Of a stretch of DNA of 64,000 nt, positions 18,586 through 26,158 are shown piece by piece. Under the pieces are notes generated by a model. The model did not search any database. It was given only the letters and a program-made list of their open reading frames with translations, and was not told where the DNA came from. Position numbers and translations under genes: made by a program. The stretch comes from Flavobacteriales bacterium 33_180_T64. Lineage in GTDB: Bacteria; Bacteroidota; Bacteroidia; Flavobacteriales; Flavobacteriaceae. Position 1 is the first letter of the stretch, and each line of letters opens with the position of its first letter. The stretch is from positions 1 to 64,000 of the forward strand of contig MAAQ01000009.1 of NCBI GenBank assembly GCA_002162685.1. Reading direction: 5' to 3'.

Positions 18586-20447
18586 AAGTTCTTTATATCG
18601 TTTGAAGTTAGTATTCCTATAAGCTTATTATGTTTAATTACAGGAAGACAATTTATTCCGTTTTCTACCATGCGCTTTTTTGCCTCTGTTATACGGTGAT
18701 GTTGGGAAATACAAACAACATCAGTTTTCATAAAATTACTTACACAACTCGTACTTTCTTCTATTTCATTTAAATGCGATTTGATATCTGCCCAGCTCAA
18801 AAGTCCTATCAATTCTTTATTGCTGTTTATAACGGGAACATGGTGTATGTTTTTCCATTGCATGATATTAAATACTAGCTCTAAACTGTCCTTTTCATCT
18901 ACCGAAAAGATATCTGTATTCATAACATGGCAGACCTTCCTATCAATGTCAAATGTAGTAGTTGCATTTTGTCGTAAAACTTTCCAAGTCGAAACTGGAT
19001 AATCATGTTCTTGTTTTAAATATGAATTTGCAGTTAACACTTGTAGCGCCTCATTTCTTTTCTTTGTTTTTAAAAGCTTCCTATAACTACTTGTTAACCA
19101 TTCTGATCCATTTAATGTCTTAACTCTATTCTCAATAATAGTTAAATAATGCTCTACATCTTTAGGATTAACATTCATTTTATATAATCCTTTATATGCC
19201 ATTGGTAAAAGTTCATTCAAAATTAAATCTTGACTGGATACTGTTTTACCATTCCATTTAAACTGTGTTGACATTCCATATCTTGCGGCACTGAAAAAGT
19301 TTGACTTTACATCCTTGAAATCCATACTTTCATGAATTTGACGATATGCTTTTGATTTTCCAACCATTACACCAACCCATAACATCATATTCGCTATTTC
19401 ATCTGATACCGTTGGACCAGAAGGCATGTATCTATTTTCAATTCTTAAATGAGGTTTGTTATTTCCTACGCCATAACAGACTCTATTCCATCGGTACACC
19501 GTTCCGTTGTGAAGATTTAGTGCTTTTAACTTTGGTATTTCGTCATTCTTAAGCATCTTCATACTATCTTTAATAAATTCGGAAGAAACCAGACTTCTAA
19601 ATCTCGAAATATTATCTTTAAAAATATCCGTTATTGACCCTGTTTCCCAATGGTTACCAAAACTCACTCGCGACTGATTTTCATTTAATAAAAATGAATT
19701 GGCTCTTGTATCGACACTCTGTGTAAATAATGCAATTCTAGTCTCGCTCCAAAGTTCTTTACCAAAAAGCATGGGTGAATTGGTACAAACACTTAAAATG
19801 GGTCCAGATATGGCTTGCGCCCAATTGTAGTTTTCTATAAATTCATCAGGATTTATTTGTAAATGGGTTTGAAAGCTCGTGTTACAGCCTTCCAACATTA
19901 CAGTATCATGTATAAAATTTAGTTCATCGATACCCTTGATGTGAATATCAAAGTTTTGCTTTCTAGAAGCCTTAATAGCATCATTTAAAACGTAATAACG
20001 CTTTTTAGGCGTCATGTTCTCAATGGTAACATGTTTAAGAGTAAGTGTTGGTAAAATCCCGGTTAATAACACCTTTGAGTCATTTTTAAATGCGGATGCT
20101 TTAGCTTTATTAAGAAGGGTATTAAGGTTATCATGGAGTTTAGAAAAGCAATCCGCCTTAAGTTCAAGCGGATCTAAGTTAATTTCTAAATTATAATTTC
20201 CTATTTCTGTAGTAAAATGCTCATCATCAATATCTTTCAGGATATCCAATGAATTGTTATCAGGCATAAAAGCATTGTTAACAATACAAAACTCCTGCTC
20301 AGCGCCAATTCTAATCGGAGATTTTTCAATTATATCATTATCAATCATAAAATCGAGCGCCTCGATATCTCTAGTTAACTGATGAATATAATTAGCCTTA
20401 TCTTCCTTTTTAGTGAGTCTGGTCACATTAAGATTTCCCATAACCAA
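18582..20447 (-). CDS. GCS2-family carboxylate-amine ligase fused to a CBS pair
   Basis: 621 residues. Residues about 40-400 match the glutamate-cysteine ligase family 2 fold: IGAEQEFCIV (metal-binding glutamates), TEIGNYNLEINLDPL, TSFQTHLQI, and a central HLRIENRYMPSGPT block. Residues about 495-621 form two CBS motifs (MNTDIFSVDEKDSLELVFNIM and VVCISQHHRITEAKKRMVENGINCLPVI). The family makes gamma-glutamyl or similar amide bonds with ATP; CBS pairs usually sense adenine nucleotides, suggesting energy-state control. The product need not be gamma-glutamylcysteine. It is the first gene of a two-gene operon with an AstE-like amidohydrolase. Confidence 0.85.
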   Translation of the reverse strand: MVMGNLNVTRLTKKEDKANYIHQLTRDIEALDFMIDNDIIEKSPIRIGAEQEFCIVNNAFMPDNNSLDILKDIDDEHFTTEIGNYNLEINLDPLELKADCFSKLHDNLNTLLNKAKASAFKNDSKVLLTGILPTLTLKHVTIENMTPKKRYYVLNDAIKASRKQNFDIHIKGIDELNFIHDTVMLEGCNTSFQTHLQINPDEFIENYNWAQAISGPILSVCTNSPMLFGKELWSETRIALFTQSVDTRANSFLLNENQSRVSFGNHWETGSITDIFKDNISRFRSLVSSEFIKDSMKMLKNDEIPKLKALNLHNGTVYRWNRVCYGVGNNKPHLRIENRYMPSGPTVSDEIANMMLWVGVMVGKSKAYRQIHESMDFKDVKSNFFSAARYGMSTQFKWNGKTVSSQDLILNELLPMAYKGLYKMNVNPKDVEHYLTIIENRVKTLNGSEWLTSSYRKLLKTKKRNEALQVLTANSYLKQEHDYPVSTWKVLRQNATTTFDIDRKVCHVMNTDIFSVDEKDSLELVFNIMQWKNIHHVPVINSNKELIGLLSWADIKSHLNEIEESTSCVSNFMKTDVVCISQHHRITEAKKRMVENGINCLPVIKHNKLIGILTSNDIKNL

Positions 20448-20548
20448 TAACTTAAATAAGAATGAAGTTGTAATTTACTATAAATCAAGAATTTAAAATA
20501 TGATAATTGTCATAGTGCTTTGAAGGGTGAATAATAGATACTAATTGT

Positions 20549-20556
20549 TACTTTTG
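20549..20556 (+). promoter_or_regulatory. -7 promoter element of rnpA
   Basis: TACTTTTG, an exact TAnnTTTG match, 17 nt upstream of the rnpA start codon at 20574. Confidence 0.65.
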
Positions 20557-20573
20557 TAATTACATATAATAAG

Positions 20574-20951
20574 ATGAGCGAATCGTATCCTAAAAAAGAA
20601 AAACTTAAAAGTCAAAAATTAATTGAAAGCTTATTTCAAAAAGGGCAATCAGTATCTGTATATCCATTAAGGTTAGTCTATATAAAAGACCCTGTCACTA
20701 GTGATTCTTCGATAAAAGTTGGAGTTTCAGTAAGTAAAAGAAATTTCAAAAAAGCCGTCGATAGAAATCGAATTAAACGCGTGTTGAGAGAAGCGTATCG
20801 ACTAAACAAAGCATCATATTTTAACAACAATACAACACCATTAGCGTTTATGATTTTGTACATTGGTAAAGATGGAATAGAATTTGATTCCATTGATACT
20901 ACAATGAAACAGTTATTAAAAAAATTTACAGATAAAATATCTGAAGACTAA
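20574..20951 (+). CDS. rnpA: Ribonuclease P protein component
   Basis: 125 residues, normal length. It partners the RNase P RNA to mature tRNA 5' ends. The family signature is intact: KVGVSVSKRNFKKAVDRNR followed by IKRVLREAYRLN, holding the basic RNR motif that contacts RNA, after an N-terminal PKKEKLKSQKLIESLF stretch. Bacterial rnpA is classically beside rpmH and dnaA; neither is here. An S41 protease gene begins 11 bp downstream, so the two are probably co-transcribed from the promoter element at 20549. Confidence 0.96.
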   Translation: MSESYPKKEKLKSQKLIESLFQKGQSVSVYPLRLVYIKDPVTSDSSIKVGVSVSKRNFKKAVDRNRIKRVLREAYRLNKASYFNNNTTPLAFMILYIGKDGIEFDSIDTTMKQLLKKFTDKISED

Positions 20952-20962
20952 AGAAAATCACT

Positions 20963-22597
20963 ATGAAAAAAATATTACAAAAGCGGATCGTCCTTCCTGT
21001 TTTAATTCTGTCAATTTTCTTCGCTGGAACAGCATTTAAAAGTGATTTTTTTGAGGTTGCAAAACAAATAGAAATATTTACAACCTTATTTAAAGAACTC
21101 AACATGAATTATGTAGATGAAACAAATCCTGGAGACTTGATGGATACTGCAATTAAAAGTATGTTAAGTGATTTAGATCCCTATACTAATTTTATGAATG
21201 AACAGGATGTCGAAGCGGCTCGAATTAATAATACCGGTGATTATACGGGAATTGGTGCTAGCGTTTTAACGCTAAAGGATAAACTGGTAATTGTTGAGCC
21301 TTACAAAGATTATCCAGCAGATAAAGCCGGACTTAAGGCTGGAGATGAAATTATTAAAGTAGAGAATGTAGTGGTTGCAGATTTTAAAGATGACGCTGGG
21401 AATTTACTTCAAGGCGCAGCTGGAACCGATGTTAATGTAACGTATATCAGACAAGGGAATACACAAACAGCTACAATTAAAAGAGCCTCTGTTGAAATTC
21501 ATGCGGTTCCACATTATTCTATGGTTGATGATGAAGTTGGTTACGTGGTGCTTAGAAAATTTAATAATAAAGCATCTTCTGAAACCATAAGAGCAATAAA
21601 GACCCTAAAACAGCAAGGTGCTCAAAAATTAATTCTTGATTTAAGAGGGAATCCTGGTGGTTTACTAAGTGAGGCCATAAATGTTACTAATATTTTTGTG
21701 CCTCAAAATCAATTGGTAGTCACTACAAAATCAAAAGTAAAAAAATATAATAAAACCTATTATACTCAAAAACCACCATTAGACACTGACATACCATTGG
21801 TCGTTCTAATTGATGGCGGAAGTGCATCCGCAAGTGAAATTGTGGCAGGAGCATTACAGGATTTAGATCGTGCAGTAATAATTGGGGCTAGGAGCTTTGG
21901 GAAAGGACTCGTACAACGCCCTAAACAATTGGTATATGGTACACAAATGAAAATCACGATTTCTAGATATTATACACCAACTGGCAGATGTATTCAATCG
22001 CTGGATTATTGGAATAGAGACGAAAATGGTAAAGCAACTCGTGTTGAAAAAGAAAATTACAATGCCTTTAAAACTAAAAAAGGTAGAATTGTTTATGACG
22101 GTGGAGGTATTCAACCAGATGTTGAGTTAGATGCTTCGAAGCACAGCCCTATCACGAAAGCTATATTAAATGAAAATCTAATCTTTAATTATGCCACGTC
22201 TTATTTTTACAAGCACACCGCTACTAGTTTAAATACTTTTAACCTAGGTGATACTGATTTTGAAGACTTTAAAATATACTTAAAATCGAATGATTTTAAT
22301 TTTAAAACAGAAACAGAAAAAGCCTTTAGTGATGCGTTGTTAGTCGCTAAAAAAGAAAACATTGATTCAGCAATCAATACAAATTATAATGATTTAGTTA
22401 ATGCTTTAAATTTATTTAAAAGTAAAACTATTGATGATAATAAAACCCAGCTTGTTTCTCTGTTAACAGATGAGATTGTTAAACGTTATTTTTACCGAGA
22501 AGGACTATATACTTACTATATATCCAATAATATTGAAATACAAAAAAGTACTGAAATTCTTAAAAGCCCTTCTAAATATTTGAGTCACTTAGAATAA
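20963..22597 (+). CDS. C-terminal processing peptidase (S41 family)
   Basis: 544 residues. One N-terminal membrane helix or signal (about 9-25), a helical cap, a PDZ domain (about 90-175; GIGASVLTLKDKLVIVEPY, DKAGLKAGDEIIKVE) and the S41 protease core (about 190-390). The catalytic Ser-Lys dyad is in GGSASASE (286-292) and FGKG (Lys314). LDLRGNPGGLL (226-235) is the conserved substrate-binding loop. CtpA-like enzymes cleave proteins from their C-termini in the periplasm. The C-terminal 150 residues are a helical extension typical of Bacteroidota homologues. It follows rnpA by 11 bp. Confidence 0.92.
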   Translation: MKKILQKRIVLPVLILSIFFAGTAFKSDFFEVAKQIEIFTTLFKELNMNYVDETNPGDLMDTAIKSMLSDLDPYTNFMNEQDVEAARINNTGDYTGIGASVLTLKDKLVIVEPYKDYPADKAGLKAGDEIIKVENVVVADFKDDAGNLLQGAAGTDVNVTYIRQGNTQTATIKRASVEIHAVPHYSMVDDEVGYVVLRKFNNKASSETIRAIKTLKQQGAQKLILDLRGNPGGLLSEAINVTNIFVPQNQLVVTTKSKVKKYNKTYYTQKPPLDTDIPLVVLIDGGSASASEIVAGALQDLDRAVIIGARSFGKGLVQRPKQLVYGTQMKITISRYYTPTGRCIQSLDYWNRDENGKATRVEKENYNAFKTKKGRIVYDGGGIQPDVELDASKHSPITKAILNENLIFNYATSYFYKHTATSLNTFNLGDTDFEDFKIYLKSNDFNFKTETEKAFSDALLVAKKENIDSAINTNYNDLVNALNLFKSKTIDDNKTQLVSLLTDEIVKRYFYREGLYTYYISNNIEIQKSTEILKSPSKYLSHLE

Positions 22598-22662
22598 ATC
22601 TAGCAAAAATTTGAGGCTAAGTTTTAAAAATAAATTATCTTTAAGTGCGTTTTAATAGCATA

Positions 22663-23499
22663 ATGAAAAAAATAATTGTTTTTATTTTCCTTATCTCCCA
22701 GATTGTATGTGCTCAAAAAGCCCGTACACATGAGGTGTATTTTGAAACGGATGAATTTGAAATTCCACCAACTGAACATTATAGATTATTATTGTTTTTA
22801 TCTGAAATAGAAACCTTAGATATTAAAAAAATATCAATTTATGGTTTTACAGACGATAGAGGTAGTGATTCTTATAATATGGTGTTGTCACAAAATCGTG
22901 CCAATTCTATTAAAACTATATTTTCAAACAATGAGTTTGATGAGTCAATAATTACAAACGTTGATGGAAAGGGTGAAATATTATTGAAACTCGTCAAGGA
23001 AGAGGACATTCATAAAATTAGGGGTTTAAATCGTAAAGTTGAAATCTTTGTTCAGCCTTATGATCCACCCAGACCAAAAGTGGTCGTGGTAGAAAAGCCC
23101 GATATTAAAGAAGCGTTAAAAGGCGAACTAAAAGCTGGTGATAAATTCACCCTTGATAATATCTTATTCAAAACAGGATACAGTGTTTTACTTCCTGAGT
23201 CTAAAAAAATTCTTGAAGAAATAGCAAAAGTGTTAGAAGAGCGCAGGGATATCTACTTTAAAATTCAGGGTCATGTGTGTTGCACTCAAAATAGTAGAGA
23301 TGCCATCGATAGGAAAACTAAAAAGCGAAACCTTTCTGTTGCTCGGGCTAAGTACATTTATGATTACTTAGCAAAAAAAGGAATTGCTAAGCAGCGTATG
23401 AAATATGTTGGAATGCGACGTAAATTTCCGCTTGGGGGCGAACCTAAATTTGATAGACGTGTTGAGATTTTGGTGACTTATGTTGGTACCAACAATTAA
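22663..23499 (+). CDS. OmpA-like protein with two peptidoglycan-binding-type domains
   Basis: About 278 residues from the ATG at 22663, which begins a normal signal peptide (MKKIIVFIFLISQIVCAQ); an in-frame GTG at 22645 would only lengthen it. The C-terminal domain (about 155-275) has the OmpA C-like pattern ILFKTGYSVLLPESKKILEEIAKVL...VARAKYIYDYLAKKGIA...RRVEILV. The first half (about 25-125) looks like a second, diverged copy: VYFETDEFEIPP, ISIYGFTDDRGSDSYN, LSQNRANSIKTIF, LNRKVEIFV. It is periplasmic or outer-membrane associated, anchoring to the cell wall. Two tandem OmpA modules with no barrel are uncommon. Confidence 0.85.
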   Translation: MKKIIVFIFLISQIVCAQKARTHEVYFETDEFEIPPTEHYRLLLFLSEIETLDIKKISIYGFTDDRGSDSYNMVLSQNRANSIKTIFSNNEFDESIITNVDGKGEILLKLVKEEDIHKIRGLNRKVEIFVQPYDPPRPKVVVVEKPDIKEALKGELKAGDKFTLDNILFKTGYSVLLPESKKILEEIAKVLEERRDIYFKIQGHVCCTQNSRDAIDRKTKKRNLSVARAKYIYDYLAKKGIAKQRMKYVGMRRKFPLGGEPKFDRRVEILVTYVGTNN

Positions 23500-23954
23500 C
23501 TTTTGTTTTTATCGATAAACATCATGCCTTTATGAGGTATGCCGTCTTCCAAGTACTCCGCTCCTACTTCTTTAAATCCTAAATTATTATAGAATCGCTT
23601 CAAATACGTTTGTGCTGAAATTTTAATTTTCGATTCCTTGAAATGTTCTTTGATGGCTTCTATGGATGCGTTCATAATAGTGTATCCAAATTTATGTTCC
23701 CTATAACTCTCCCTAACCACTACTCTACCAATACTTGCATTTTCAAAATAATCTCCAGATTTAAAAATTCTAGTATAACCCACAAGTTCATCGTCTTTAT
23801 ACCCTAATACATGTAATGCGATTTGATCTTTATTATCAATATCTTGATATACACAAAACTGCTCCACTACAAAAACTTCACTTCGTAATTGTAATAATTG
23901 ATATAATTCTAGAGTACTTAATTCCGGAAATGATTTTATCTTAATTTCTATCAT
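23496..23954 (-). CDS. ElaA-like GNAT N-acetyltransferase
   Basis: 152 residues. The N-terminal LYQLLQLRSEVFVVEQFCVYQDIDNKD block followed by ALHVLGYKDDELVGYTRIF is typical of ElaA-type GNAT proteins. The acetyl-CoA site is the segment IGRVVVRESYREHKFGYTIMNASI (about 73-96), where the usual R/Q-x-x-G-x-G/A loop reads YREHKFGYT. The acceptor substrate is unknown. It is the last gene of the rpiB-CDF-GNAT run: its ATG overlaps the CDF stop by one base. Its stop overlaps the stop of the convergent OmpA-like gene. Confidence 0.88.
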   Translation of the reverse strand: MIEIKIKSFPELSTLELYQLLQLRSEVFVVEQFCVYQDIDNKDQIALHVLGYKDDELVGYTRIFKSGDYFENASIGRVVVRESYREHKFGYTIMNASIEAIKEHFKESKIKISAQTYLKRFYNNLGFKEVGAEYLEDGIPHKGMMFIDKNKS

Positions 23955-24862
23955 CAGTCTTGTACAATAATTTCTTTAGGATCTTCTTTATTAAATTCTG
24001 GTTGAATATTAATATGATTGATATTATATTCATCATGTAATATGTGCTCTATTTTATGCAAAATATCATTAAAATCAGAAAGCATAATATTTTCAGAAAA
24101 ATCTAAATGCGCTTCTAAATGCAATTCATCATCATTCAAACACCAAACATGAACATGATGTAATCTGTTAACTTTCGGAAGCTTATTTACAGTTGAAACT
24201 AAATCCTTAATATCAACTTGATCTGGAGTAAATAACATTAAAATTCTAGTCGACTTTTTTAATAAGTCGTATCCAACCCATATCAAATATATTGCAATTA
24301 AAAAGGTTAGCACACTATCTACCCAATATAATTCAAAAAATTTCATTAACAACCCGCCTATTAAAACAGCAACACTCGCCATCATATCGGTTAGTAAATG
24401 CAAATATGCTGAACGCATATTAAGATTATCTTTCGCACTTTTTTTTAGCAGCAATACACTATAACCATTCGCAAATATTGCTAAAAGCGACAACCATATC
24501 ACTAAATTTGAATCAATCTCTTCTGGATTACTAAATCTTTTAAACGCTTCAATTATCAATAAAACAGCGACAATAACTAAGGTAGAGGCATTTATAAAAG
24601 CAGCCAAAATTTCTGCACGTTTGTAACCAAAAGTTTTAAAGACAGATGCTTTTTGTTTCGAAAGTTTTGATGCTACAAAACTCACAATCAAAGATAATAC
24701 ATCACTAAAATTATGAAGTGCATCACTCAATAAAGCTAAACTTCCTGAGAGAAGACCCCCTACAACCTGTGCAGCTGTAATAACAATATTAAGTAGTATG
24801 GATATAAATAAATTTCTATCCTTTAAATCATGATGTCGACTATGATTATGTGAGTGACCCAT
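23954..24862 (-). CDS. Cation diffusion facilitator (zinc/divalent metal exporter)
   Basis: 302 residues. Six membrane helices (about 18-205) with CDF metal-site motifs LLSDALHNFSD (helix II) and HLLTDMMAS (helix V), and a histidine-rich N-terminus (HSHNHSRHH). The cytoplasmic C-terminal domain (about 210-290) has the ferredoxin-like fold with HHVHVWCLNDDELHLEAHLDF. The family exports Zn2+ and related cations in exchange for protons, so this is likely a ZitB/CzcD-type zinc exporter. It begins one base after the rpiB stop, hence almost certainly co-transcribed with it. Confidence 0.93.
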   Translation of the reverse strand: MGHSHNHSRHHDLKDRNLFISILLNIVITAAQVVGGLLSGSLALLSDALHNFSDVLSLIVSFVASKLSKQKASVFKTFGYKRAEILAAFINASTLVIVAVLLIIEAFKRFSNPEEIDSNLVIWLSLLAIFANGYSVLLLKKSAKDNLNMRSAYLHLLTDMMASVAVLIGGLLMKFFELYWVDSVLTFLIAIYLIWVGYDLLKKSTRILMLFTPDQVDIKDLVSTVNKLPKVNRLHHVHVWCLNDDELHLEAHLDFSENIMLSDFNDILHKIEHILHDEYNINHINIQPEFNKEDPKEIIVQD

Positions 24863-25297
24863 TTAACAGGATACTGGAATTTTATTGACACGATTTTGAT
24901 GACGTCCACCTTCAAATTCAGTTTCTAAAAATACATCCACCATTTCAATAGCTTGTTGCAACGCAGTATATCGTGCTGGTATACAAATAATATTTGCATT
25001 ATTATGTTGCCTCGTTAATGCTGTAATTTCTTTAGTCCAACCTATTCCTGCACGAACTTTTTGGTGTTTATTTGCAGTCATAGCAACACCATTAGCGCTA
25101 CCACAAATTAAAATTCCAAAATCTGCACTTTTATCTTCAACATCGTTTGCTACAGGATGTACAAAATCTGGATAATCTACACTCGTATTTGAATTGGTTC
25201 CGTAGTTTTTAACTGTAATTCCCTTTGCTTCTAAATGCTCAGTAATAGCCTGTTTGTAGTCAGTTCCTGCGTGATCGTTTCCTATAGATATGTTCAT
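24863..25297 (-). CDS. rpiB: Ribose-5-phosphate isomerase B
   Basis: About 144 residues from the ATG at 25297 (MNISIGNDHAG). An in-frame ATG at 25351 would add 18 residues (starting MNCTSFC) absent from the family. The enzyme interconverts ribose-5-phosphate and ribulose-5-phosphate in the pentose phosphate pathway. Motifs: GNDHAGTDYK (phosphate and ring-opening His), DYPDFVHPVA, and the catalytic Cys in LICGSANGVAMTANK. The C-terminal HQNRVNKI matches the end of the family. It is the first gene of a three-gene run with CDF and GNAT genes, on the left edge of a large AT-rich gap. Confidence 0.95.
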   Translation of the reverse strand: MNISIGNDHAGTDYKQAITEHLEAKGITVKNYGTNSNTSVDYPDFVHPVANDVEDKSADFGILICGSANGVAMTANKHQKVRAGIGWTKEITALTRQHNNANIICIPARYTALQQAIEMVDVFLETEFEGGRHQNRVNKIPVSC

Positions 25298-25351
25298 AAT
25301 TTTAGTTGTGTTATTGGTTCCTGTAAAAGTACAAAATGATGTGCAATTCAA

Positions 25352-25840
25352 ACTAAAAAATATTATATTACAAATTGTGGATTATTATGAAATCTCTCTT
25401 GTTAACAATATCAATAATAGTATTCATTAGTTGTTCATATCTATTTATCATTTTATAAGAACTAAATTTCTTTTATTCAATAATTTTTACAATCAAGATG
25501 TTAAATGAAACTACCAAAAAAGTTAGCTATTATTTCTGGTTGAGTTGTGAACCTAAAAAAGTAGATATACCAACATAAAAAATAAAAATACTTATTAATA
25601 ATGAACAGTTATTTAAGGTTATTAACAGTTGTTAATAGCATAAAATTAATAGCTATATATTAATAGGTTAGCAAATTATTAACTGTTAACTTCTATGCAA
25701 TAAAATGATGATAATGCATAATCAAAATAAAAGCAATAAAAGTTATAACGGCTATTAACACACTATAATAACCATCATTTTATTTTTAAATTTTTAAAAG
25801 AAAAAATGTATTATATATATAATTGTGGATAAGTCAAATT
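25352..25840. other. Very AT-rich gap, candidate replication origin
   Basis: No gene is visible. The stretch holds a perfect DnaA-box word TGTGGATAA (25824-25832, next to the AT-only run at 25810-25822), a one-mismatch box TGTGGATTA (25376-25384), and a cluster of TATTAACA-like words: 25620-25627, an inverted copy overlapping 25630-25637, TATTAACT at 25677-25684 and TATTAACA at 25753-25760. Gene orientation shifts here: 11 of 20 genes to the left are on the minus strand, 26 of 34 to the right on the plus strand. Two parS sites lie about 20 kb to the right. An origin is an inference; no dnaA is adjacent. Confidence 0.3.
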
Positions 25841-25843
25841 TGA

Positions 25844-25996
25844 AGTAGAAATTTATATATCTACAATAATCTAGGTCAATTTGTTAAATCTTCGTCACAG
25901 CAAATCGTAAATACTTCAGTTTTCTCTTCAGGGATTTATTACGTTGAGGTGATTACCAATAAAGGAAAAACAACCCAAAAATTAGTCATAGAATAA
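25844..25996 (+). pseudogene. Remnant of a type IX secretion C-terminal sorting domain
   Basis: One frame reads IYNNLGQFVKSSS... then SSGIYYVEVITNKGKTTQKL and VIE before a stop at 25994. This is the typical end of a T9SS type A sorting domain (compare the intact one in the SGNH hydrolase gene at 31791-33023). The frame is closed by a TGA at 25841 and no start is available. In another frame the preceding codons read VKFEVEIY, which would join smoothly to IYNNLGQ, so a frameshift lies near 25855. The rest of the gene is gone, suggesting deletion of a secreted-protein gene here. Confidence 0.8.
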
Positions 25997-26059
25997 CAAA
26001 GGAAACCCTAGCTTAATCTTAATTTAATACAAGAAAATCGTCATTTAATATTTAAAATG

Positions 26060-26067
26060 TAACTTTG
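26060..26067 (+). promoter_or_regulatory. -7 promoter element of rnr
   Basis: TAACTTTG followed by C, an exact TAnnTTTG match. It lies 91 nt upstream of the rnr start, giving a leader of roughly 85 nt, the longest visible leader among the promoter-gene pairs in this window. Confidence 0.6.
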
Positions 26068-26071
26068 CATC

Positions 26072-26134
26072 AAACTTAAAACGCAGAACTTCACTTTTTT
26101 AAGTTTAAAATAACACATTCCTAGAGTTCTTAGG
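26072..26134 (+). promoter_or_regulatory. Structured leader of rnr
   Basis: Two inverted repeats fall inside the predicted leader: AAACTTAAA (26072-26080) with TTTAAGTTT (26098-26106), a perfect 9-bp arm pair, and CCTAG (26120-26124) with TTAGG (26130-26134) including one G-U pair. E. coli RNase R is cold-induced; a structured leader could allow post-transcriptional control here, but that is inference. Confidence 0.35.
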
Positions 26135-26158
26135 AAAAGAATATGATTACAAATAATA

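Noticed and set aside
20574-20951. rnpA as the mark of a classical dnaA-rpmH-rnpA origin region
   Set aside because: Neither rpmH nor dnaA is adjacent, and rnpA followed by an S41 protease gene seems an ordinary arrangement in this group.
25615-25700. TTAACA/TGTTAA words as a CRISPR or tandem repeat array
   Set aside because: The words are short, unevenly spaced and in both orientations, without spacers of constant length.
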